DNA of 57,315 bases, from positions 1-57,315 of the forward strand of contig NZ_CAKRNY010000020.1 of assembly GCF_934371575.1 (NCBI RefSeq), given 5' to 3'. The notes below the pieces were generated by a model that saw only the letters and a list, made by a program, of their open reading frames with translations, searched no databases and was not told the DNA's origin. The stretch is from an uncultured Blautia sp. GTDB lineage: Bacteria > Bacillota > Clostridia > Lachnospirales > Lachnospiraceae. The position numbers and the translations under genes were made by a program. Shown one piece after another: positions 52,121-57,315 of this stretch. Numbering within the stretch: the first letter of the stretch is position 1; each line of letters opens with the position of its first letter.

Positions 52121-53539
52121 ATGAAAAGGATAAGACGTATCCTTTTATGTATTCTGATGATAACAGTTCTCTGTGGAATATCCATTGTGGGAAATTCTGT
52201 TGTAAAGTCAGAAAATAAGTCAAAGGAAAAAAAGAGAACCGCTATCACGAAAGAAGAAATGAAGGAGTGGGCTGCACCGGACGAGGAGAGTCTGGAATCC
52301 TATGATCTGGGAAAATTCTCTACTACACTTCCGGTAGTCTATATGAATACGAAGGGGCAGCAGATCCTGAAGGAGAATGTGATCTGGGGAAATATTGCTC
52401 TGCTGGATGGAAACGGAGAGGAGCAATCTGTTCTCTCAGTTCCCAATTCGATATACCGCGCTACGATCAAATACAGAGGTGCTTCTTCTTATAGCAAATT
52501 TGATAAAAAGCAGTATCGCATTAAATTTTATAAAAATAAAAAAGACAGTGCAAAAAAAGTGTCACTTGCAGGGATGGGAGCAAACAGTGAATGGGTGTTA
52601 AATGGTCCTTATCTTGATAAAACACTGATCAGGAATAAACTGGTATATGACCTGGCAAGGGAATTAAATGGATGGGCTCCAGATACCCGATTTGTAGAAT
52701 TGTTTGTTGATGGAGAGTATCAGGGAGTTTATCTGGCTGTGGAGCCTGTAACAAACGGAGAAAGCAGACTGCGTCTCTCGGAATTTGGTTTGTTGTCCGG
52801 AGAAACTGCATATGTTGTAAACAGGGACAGAATCGATACAGGGTCTGAAGAGATAGAAACCTGGGGAAAGACGGAAGGCTATACATATAACGCTCTGTAT
52901 ATAAGATATCCATCAGAAAATAAAATAACGGAAAAACAAAAAGAATATATAAAAAATGATATCTCTGAATTTGAACAGGTTCTATATGGAAAAAATTTCA
53001 GTGACAAAAGAATCGGCTATCAGGCATATATAGACATGGATAACTGGGTGGATTATTTTATTATCAATGAATTTGCCATGAATTATGATGCTGGTAATCT
53101 TTCTACTTATGTGTATAAAGAACTGGGAGGAAAGCTACAGCTTGCTGTATGGGACTTTAACAATGGATTTGATAATTATCAGTGGTTTCGTACAGAAACA
53201 GATGTTCTTCATACTGTGGAGAATTCATGGTTTGAAAGGCTGTGGCAGGATAAAACTTTCAGAGAACATGTCTGTGAAAGATATAAACAATTACGAAAAA
53301 CGACTCTCTCTGATGAATATATCTATGACAAAATAGCATCTTACCAGGAGGAACTGGGAGATGCTGTGGACAGAAACTTTAAAGTGTGGGGATATTCTTT
53401 TGAGGAGAATTTGCTGGTAGGAAAAAACAAAGCCGGAACGTCGAGGGATATCGGAAGTTATGAAGATGCTATGAAACAGCTGACAGATACTATCCGCGAA
53501 AGACTTGCGTATCTGGATAAAGAACTGGGAGGAAATTAA
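52121..53539 (+). CDS. CotH-like secreted/membrane kinase
   Basis: A 472-residue protein with an N-terminal membrane segment (about 6-24). CotH landmarks: YRGASSYSKFDKKQYRIKF, LAGMGANSEWVLNGPYLDKT, LIRNKLVYDLAREL, FVDGEYQGVYLAVEPV and AVWDFNNGF. CotH of Bacillus is an atypical protein kinase for spore-coat proteins. The second metal-binding acidic residue of the usual WDFD is Asn here, so activity is uncertain. It may phosphorylate a surface protein such as the LRR scaffold; inference only. Confidence 0.88.
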   Translation: MKRIRRILLCILMITVLCGISIVGNSVVKSENKSKEKKRTAITKEEMKEWAAPDEESLESYDLGKFSTTLPVVYMNTKGQQILKENVIWGNIALLDGNGEEQSVLSVPNSIYRATIKYRGASSYSKFDKKQYRIKFYKNKKDSAKKVSLAGMGANSEWVLNGPYLDKTLIRNKLVYDLARELNGWAPDTRFVELFVDGEYQGVYLAVEPVTNGESRLRLSEFGLLSGETAYVVNRDRIDTGSEEIETWGKTEGYTYNALYIRYPSENKITEKQKEYIKNDISEFEQVLYGKNFSDKRIGYQAYIDMDNWVDYFIINEFAMNYDAGNLSTYVYKELGGKLQLAVWDFNNGFDNYQWFRTETDVLHTVENSWFERLWQDKTFREHVCERYKQLRKTTLSDEYIYDKIASYQEELGDAVDRNFKVWGYSFEENLLVGKNKAGTSRDIGSYEDAMKQLTDTIRERLAYLDKELGGN

Positions 53540-53541
53540 GA

Positions 53542-54642
53542 ATGAAAAAAGTACTGGTGATTTTTGGAACAAGACCGGAAGCAATCAAAATGTGCCCTCT
53601 TGTTCTTGAACTGAAAAAAAGTGAAAAACTGGAAACTCTGGTGTGTGTCACAGGACAGCACAGGGAAATGCTGAAGCAGGTTCTGGATATTTTTAAAGTG
53701 GTTCCGGATTATGATATGGCAATCATGAAAAAAGGACAGGATCTTACGGATGTGACAACGGCCATCCTTACAGGAATGAGGGAAATCCTGAAAAAAGAAA
53801 AACCGGATATTGTGCTGGTTCATGGAGATACGTCTACCGCATTTGCCGCATCTCTGGCTGCATTTTACCAGCAGATTCCGGTAGGACATGTGGAAGCGGG
53901 ACTTCGTACTTATAATATGAAATCTCCCTATCCGGAAGAATTTAACAGGCAGGCCATTGGACTTACTGCCAGCCTGCATTTTGCACCGACTCAGAAAGCA
54001 GCGGATGCACTGCTGAAAGAGGGTAAGGATCCAGCGCAGATTTTTGTCACAGGAAATACAGGAATTGATGCTTTGCACTATACGGTACGAAATGATTTTT
54101 ATCACCCGGAGACAGAATGGGCAAAAGGCAGCAGACTGATTGCTGTGACAGCACACAGAAGGGAAAATCTGGGAGAGCCCATGCGTGATATGTTCCGGGC
54201 TATACGCAGGATCGTGGAAGAATTTACAGATGTGAAGGTTATTTATCCTGTACATTTGAATCCGCAGGTTAGAAAAATCGCAGATGAGGAATTCGGTGGA
54301 TGTGAGAGAATACACCTGATCGAACCACTGGATGTGGTAGAATTCCATAACCTGATGAAAGCCAGTTATCTGATCATGACAGACAGTGGCGGAATCCAGG
54401 AAGAAGCTCCTGCACTGGGAAAACCTGTACTGGTCATGAGAGATACAACAGAACGTCCGGAAGGTGTGGAAGCAGGAACCTTAAAGCTTGCAGGCACGAA
54501 GATGGAGGATATTTACAGAGAATGCAGGCGTCTTCTTACGGAGCCGGAAATTTACAGAAGAATGAGTGAGGCCAGAAATCCTTATGGTGATGGAACTGCA
54601 AGTATCAAAATCAGAAAAATCCTGGAGGATATAGATGCATGA
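53542..54642 (+). CDS. wecB: UDP-N-acetylglucosamine 2-epimerase (non-hydrolysing)
   Basis: A 366-residue GT-B-fold enzyme (EC 5.1.3.14) converting UDP-GlcNAc to UDP-ManNAc. FGTRPEAIKMCPLV, VTGQHREML, VHGDTSTAFAASLAAF, GHVEAGLRTY and DSGGIQEEAP are all present. It gives the operon its own sugar-nucleotide supply and suggests ManNAc in the polymer. GGAGGAAA precedes the ATG; its end overlaps the next gene by eight bases. Confidence 0.96.
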   Translation: MKKVLVIFGTRPEAIKMCPLVLELKKSEKLETLVCVTGQHREMLKQVLDIFKVVPDYDMAIMKKGQDLTDVTTAILTGMREILKKEKPDIVLVHGDTSTAFAASLAAFYQQIPVGHVEAGLRTYNMKSPYPEEFNRQAIGLTASLHFAPTQKAADALLKEGKDPAQIFVTGNTGIDALHYTVRNDFYHPETEWAKGSRLIAVTAHRRENLGEPMRDMFRAIRRIVEEFTDVKVIYPVHLNPQVRKIADEEFGGCERIHLIEPLDVVEFHNLMKASYLIMTDSGGIQEEAPALGKPVLVMRDTTERPEGVEAGTLKLAGTKMEDIYRECRRLLTEPEIYRRMSEARNPYGDGTASIKIRKILEDIDA

Positions 54643-55783
54643 GCATAAACACAACCAATGCAGAAGAAAAGTAAAACATCGAAAGAACGTGATGAAACTT
54701 ATTATATTTTGCATAACTGTGGGGATTTCACTTATGTTCATTTATTATCAGAACCTGAGAAAAGAAATAAATGCCCGGCAGAAATGGCTGGAAACAGTCC
54801 TGACCGGAGAAAAAAAGTGGATTCTTGAAAACCAGGGCCCTGAGGGCGTAATTTACATGAATGGAAGTAAAGCCGGAGATGTTAATCCATACTTTGCATG
54901 TATGGCTGCACTGGGGCTTCTGGCAGAAACAAAGAACTGCCCCATTACTGAAACAGAGAAAAAAGCTGTTGGCAGGTATCTGGACTGGCATACCGGGATT
55001 TTGCTTGAAACAGATGGAAAAATGGGAATCTACAGGAAAGAGAGTGGGAAACTTATTTATAAAGAAAAGGCTGATTCCGAAGACGGATATCTTGGTATGT
55101 ATCTTTTTCTTATGGGAAAATATCTGGAAAAGACAGAAAGTACAGACCTGCCGGAATACTGGAAAAAGGGAATCAGCCTTGCATTAAAAAAGATTCAAAG
55201 CCTGATGCAGGATGGAATTACACAGGTCTCAGAAGAAAATACAACAGTTTATCTGATGGATAATCTGGAAGTATGGAAAGGCCTGTACGAATTGGAACAT
55301 GCAGGGCTAAAAGATGTGCAGGCAATCAGTGAAATGCGTAATAAGCTACAGGCACAGATCGAAAAGATATTCTGGGATGATGCAAATCAAAGATGGAGAA
55401 TTATTGAAAACAGTGATCTGTATCACCAGAAAGAATTTTATCCGGATGGAGTTGCTCAGATTTATCCGCTGATTTATGAATTTCCAGTAAAAGAGAAGAA
55501 AAAGCAAAAAATATTATATGAGCAGTTTACGGAAAAGTTTCATTGGCAGAAGCTGAATAAAAAAAGAAATGGCTTTTTGTGGACAATGACAGGAATGGCT
55601 GCCGCGCAGATGGGGGATATCAATAACCTTTTGGAAATGATAAGAAATTATGAAGCAGAATACTGTGAGAACCGAAAATATCCGCTATACACAGGCGAAG
55701 CAGGATGGATATGTATGGAATGCGAGAAATTGTATAGTTTATATGAAAGAAAAATAAAAACAGGATTTATACTGTGTACATGA
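54635..55783 (+). CDS. Membrane-anchored glycosidase/lyase-like protein
   Basis: A 382-residue protein with one N-terminal membrane span (about 20-38) and an extracellular alpha-helical part with repeated aromatic helices (KKWILENQGPEGVIYMNG, AALGLLAETKN, GYLGMYLFLMGKYL, FYPDGVAQIYPLI, TGEAGWICMECEKLY), resembling six-hairpin (alpha/alpha) glycosidases or polysaccharide lyases. Specific catalytic residues could not be assigned. As last gene of the operon it may trim or release the polymer. GGAGGA precedes the ATG. Confidence 0.62.
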   Translation: MHEHKHNQCRRKVKHRKNVMKLIIFCITVGISLMFIYYQNLRKEINARQKWLETVLTGEKKWILENQGPEGVIYMNGSKAGDVNPYFACMAALGLLAETKNCPITETEKKAVGRYLDWHTGILLETDGKMGIYRKESGKLIYKEKADSEDGYLGMYLFLMGKYLEKTESTDLPEYWKKGISLALKKIQSLMQDGITQVSEENTTVYLMDNLEVWKGLYELEHAGLKDVQAISEMRNKLQAQIEKIFWDDANQRWRIIENSDLYHQKEFYPDGVAQIYPLIYEFPVKEKKKQKILYEQFTEKFHWQKLNKKRNGFLWTMTGMAAAQMGDINNLLEMIRNYEAEYCENRKYPLYTGEAGWICMECEKLYSLYERKIKTGFILCT

Positions 55784-55924
55784 TTTTGCGCAGAAGGAAT
55801 AGACTGTTTGCCCGGATTGATTTCCACGTCAGGGAACCGGAAACAGGAAATTCTCACATCCCTGCATGTGCAAAAGAAGGATGCACTTAATAGAATATAG
55901 CTGAACCAAGTCTAATGGGCACAG

Positions 55925-56067
55925 GTTACTGTTCACTCCGTTCACAGTAACACGCTTCGCGATGCACAGAAATCATGCAACGCATGATTTCGCGCCGCAA
56001 CTCTCGGGTTTTCTGTGAACTTTGTTCACAAAAAACACCTCGCGGAACGTTACCAGTGAACAGTAAC
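55925..56067. mobile_element. MITE-like palindromic element with 8-bp target duplication
   Basis: GTTACTGTTCACT (55925-55937) is exactly inverted at 56055-56067. The element is flanked directly by GGGCACAG at 55917-55924 and 56068-56075, a perfect 8-bp target-site duplication. Internal hairpins are AATCATGC/GCATGATT (55971-55989) and TGTGAAC/GTTCACA (56014-56030). At 143 bp it has no coding capacity, so it would be mobilised by a transposase elsewhere. The preceding stretch 55784-55916 shows no gene. Confidence 0.75.
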
Positions 56068-56070
56068 GGG

Positions 56071-56104
56071 CACAGTTTTTGTAAAAAAAAGGCTGTGTTT
56101 TTTT
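56071..56104 (+). terminator. Terminator of the polymer operon
   Basis: CACAG plus TTTTT (56071-56080) pair with AAAAA and CTGTG (56086-56097) with a small bulge, followed by a T run. The mobile element inserted just at its 5-prime arm, whose sequence is part of the duplicated target. Confidence 0.6.
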
Positions 56105-56105
56105 A

Positions 56106-56135
56106 TTGACAAATATAGCATAATAAAATTATAAT
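56106..56135 (+). promoter_or_regulatory. Promoter of the toxin-antitoxin pair
   Basis: TTGACA (56106-56111), 18 bp, TATAAT (56130-56135), near consensus. The region is very A/T rich and could hold the autoregulatory operator. Confidence 0.7.
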
Positions 56136-56173
56136 ATATATAGAATATGACTATGAAAGCGCGAGGTGATTTT

Positions 56174-56440
56174 ATGAACATACGTCCATCAGCTGCTATT
56201 AGACAAAATTATAATGAGATTGCAGATCTTTGCCGTAAATCTTCAGAGCCCGTTTTTTTGACTAAAAATGGAGAAGGGGATCTTGTGGTAATGGATATTG
56301 AATCCTTTAACCGACGTGAGAAAATGTTGAAATTAAGAGAAGAACTACTTGCTGTCGAAGAGGATCGTCTGGCAGAAAGAACTGGATGCAGTCTTGATGA
56401 ATTAGACAGTTATCTTGATAATATAATAGAAGAGGGATGA
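56174..56440 (+). CDS. Phd/YefM-type antitoxin
   Basis: ATG 56174 with GAGGTGAT upstream gives 88 residues (MNIRPSAAIRQNYNEIADLC); the frame is open from 56147. The pattern of N-terminal dimerisation and DNA-binding fold (EPVFLTKNGEGDLVVMDIESF) is that of the Phd/YefM family, and the acidic C-terminal tail (LDELDSYLDNIIEEG) would neutralise the toxin. It overlaps the toxin gene by ATGA. It normally represses its own promoter and binds the toxin. Confidence 0.93.
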   Translation: MNIRPSAAIRQNYNEIADLCRKSSEPVFLTKNGEGDLVVMDIESFNRREKMLKLREELLAVEEDRLAERTGCSLDELDSYLDNIIEEG

Positions 56441-56760
56441 AAATGTCAGAAAGAAGAAAATACAAAGTTATCGTATCGGACCGGGCAAAACAAATGCTTG
56501 GAGTTCACATTCGTTTTCTGGCACAGGTGGATAAGGATGCTGCAAGAAATAAGAAAAAAGAATTAATGGAAGCAATGCGTTCCTTAACGTACATTCCAAA
56601 TCGATTTCCTTTTTTGGATGAACCTTATATTCCATGCAATAAGTATCACAAAATGTTTGTGAAAAACTGGTATTTAATTTTATACCAAATTGAGGATGAT
56701 ACGGTTTATGTGGATTACATTTTAGACTGTAGAAAAGAGTATAATTGGCTTATCCGTTGA
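56437..56760 (+). CDS. RelE/ParE-family toxin
   Basis: A 107-residue basic protein. VIVSDRAKQMLGVHIRFLAQ, LDEPYIPCNKYHKMFVKNWYLILYQI and YVDYILDCRKEYNWLI follow the RelE/ParE fold with conserved aromatic and basic residues at the end. It would act as an mRNA interferase or gyrase poison; the subfamily cannot be told from this. Coupled to the antitoxin by a four-base overlap. Confidence 0.92.
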   Translation: MKMSERRKYKVIVSDRAKQMLGVHIRFLAQVDKDAARNKKKELMEAMRSLTYIPNRFPFLDEPYIPCNKYHKMFVKNWYLILYQIEDDTVYVDYILDCRKEYNWLIR

Positions 56761-56864
56761 ATCAGCAGAAGTACTTATTTGCAACTTAAATGCGACATCA
56801 TTGCAACACATCTAATCTAATATTGATTTTGGATTCTCTTTATAATAGAATGATAGTCGTAAAA

Positions 56865-56918
56865 AGAAGGCACGAAAAAGCAGTTTGTTTTATACAGACT
56901 GTTTTTTTCTGCCTTCTT
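56865..56918 (+). terminator. Long hairpin after the toxin gene
   Basis: AGAAGGCA (56865-56872) pairs with TGCCTTCT (56910-56917); an inner AAAAAGCAGT/ACTGTTTTTT stem extends it. It contains a T7 run on the 3-prime side. The rest of 56761-56949 shows no gene. Confidence 0.6.
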
Positions 56919-56949
56919 GTCCAATCAAAACATTGTTGAAAAAAAACTA

Positions 56950-57027
56950 TTGTTATATGATTACGTAAGTGATATACTTAAGAACAAAAAAACCGTGTGA
57001 AATTACAGCTTGCTTTTTGCACGGTTT
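56950..57027 (+). promoter_or_regulatory. Promoter followed at once by a hairpin
   Basis: TTGTTA (56950-56955), 17 bp, TATACT (56973-56978). A hairpin AAACCGTG (56990-56997)/CACGGTTT (57020-57027) begins at about the predicted start of transcription, so this may be an attenuated leader or a small structured RNA. Confidence 0.4.
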
Positions 57028-57091
57028 CCTTTAAATCAGACGGTTAGTTTAGACTAATACGATAAAAGTATGAAAAATTATAGAATAATAG

Positions 57092-57252
57092 ATAAATGAT
57101 GAAGGTATCCTTGATGCAGCACTTACTCCAAGGTTTATTCAGCCGACAACATTTGCAGAAATATCAGGAAATAAATCCGAAAGAACTAAGCAGTTTTATG
57201 CTTATATGAAAAGAATGAAGAAATGCGGATGCAAGGCGAAAAAGGTACAGTG
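57092..57252 (+). pseudogene. Short open remnant without start codon
   Basis: A frame open from the TAG at 57089-57091 to the TGA at 57250-57252 reads ILDAALTPRFIQPTTFAEIS and then RTKQFYAYMKRMKKCG, protein-like in composition but without any start codon or ribosome site. I do not recognise it. It is probably the 3-prime remnant of a deleted gene. Confidence 0.4.
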
Positions 57253-57267
57253 ATTGGAGAAAAAAGC

Positions 57268-57315
57268 ATGAAAAATGAAGAATATAAAAAATTGTCAATT
57301 AAAGAATTTACAAAA
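57268..57315 (+). CDS. Start of a probable SAM-dependent methyltransferase (partial)
   Basis: ATG 57268 with GGAG eight bases upstream begins MKNEEYKKLSIKEFTK, running off the window. The KLSIKEFTK opening is one I associate with class I methyltransferases of Clostridia, but 16 residues cannot prove it. Confidence 0.45.
   Translation, partial: MKNEEYKKLSIKEFTK

Noticed and set aside
53536..54348. 270-codon minus-strand frame opposite wecB
   Set aside because: Shadow of a highly conserved epimerase gene; no supporting signals.
43739..55783. Identification of the polymer operon as a Pel system
   Set aside because: No PelF-type GT4, PelG-like exporter or PelA-like hydrolase/deacetylase was recognised; the synthase is GT2.
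55925..56067. CRISPR or riboswitch interpretation of the repeat-rich intergenic block
   Set aside because: There are no regularly spaced repeats with unique spacers; terminal inverted repeats and target duplication fit a MITE better.

Overview
The window looks like a chromosomal segment of a spore-forming, gut-type Lachnospiraceae (Clostridia). The evidence is moderate-to-low GC, strong AGGAGG ribosome-binding sites with some TTG/GTG starts, an alpha/beta-type SASP, many secreted acidic proteins with Gram-positive signal peptides, an ethanolamine/propanediol-type microcompartment fragment, LytTR two-component regulation and the proB/DUF896/proA arrangement. Genus cannot be assigned from sequence reading alone. 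No rRNA, tRNA or CRISPR array was recognised.

Left part (1-13.2 kb): after the tail of an upstream gene and a perfect terminator come a secreted acidic protein and then a compact surface-fibre/secretion locus. It holds four tandem paralogues with TasA/camelysin-like (SipW-dependent) signal segments and a shared C-terminal LEGCDxxC signature, an ER-type (Ser-His) signal peptidase, a membrane-anchored McrB-like AAA+ ATPase, a DUF2357 (McrC-N-terminal-like) coiled-coil protein and a second SipW-type peptidase. Housekeeping genes phoH, ybeY and a DUF3048 protein follow. The ATPase/DUF2357 pair placed between two signal peptidases is the most system-like novelty of this half.

Middle (13.3-38 kb): proB-DUF896-5-FCL-proA; a large surface protein with a degenerate sorting tail; an M14 carboxypeptidase-like pseudoenzyme; a MATE pump; a small microcompartment satellite (EutS, EutS-like, EutP); a double-HTH regulator; a run of secreted proteins around an M4 thermolysin-type protease; a decayed zone with an XRE-regulator pseudogene and a scrap of a hybrid-kinase receiver domain; an AraC regulator divergent from galK; dinB; a YitT protein.

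Right part (36.6-57.3 kb): a GHKL histidine kinase and LytTR response regulator diverge from a promoter whose LytTR-like direct repeats are duplicated almost exactly 4.8 kb away, in front of a GAF-GGDEF diguanylate cyclase. The cyclase heads an apparent operon of about 12 kb: a BcsA-like GT2 synthase, membrane proteins, a bactofilin-like/BspA-LRR fusion, a DHHW/AlgX-like protein without its usual catalytic residues, VTC, DUF4956, CotH, UDP-GlcNAc 2-epimerase and a possible alpha-barrel glycosidase. I infer a c-di-GMP-linked, LytTR-controlled exopolysaccharide or surface-polymer system. The other target of the same promoter type is a pseudo-receiver protein plus a large secreted propeller-like protein. 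Downstream of the operon a 143-bp MITE-like element with an 8-bp target duplication has inserted beside the terminator. A Phd/RelE toxin-antitoxin pair and the start of a probable methyltransferase end the window.
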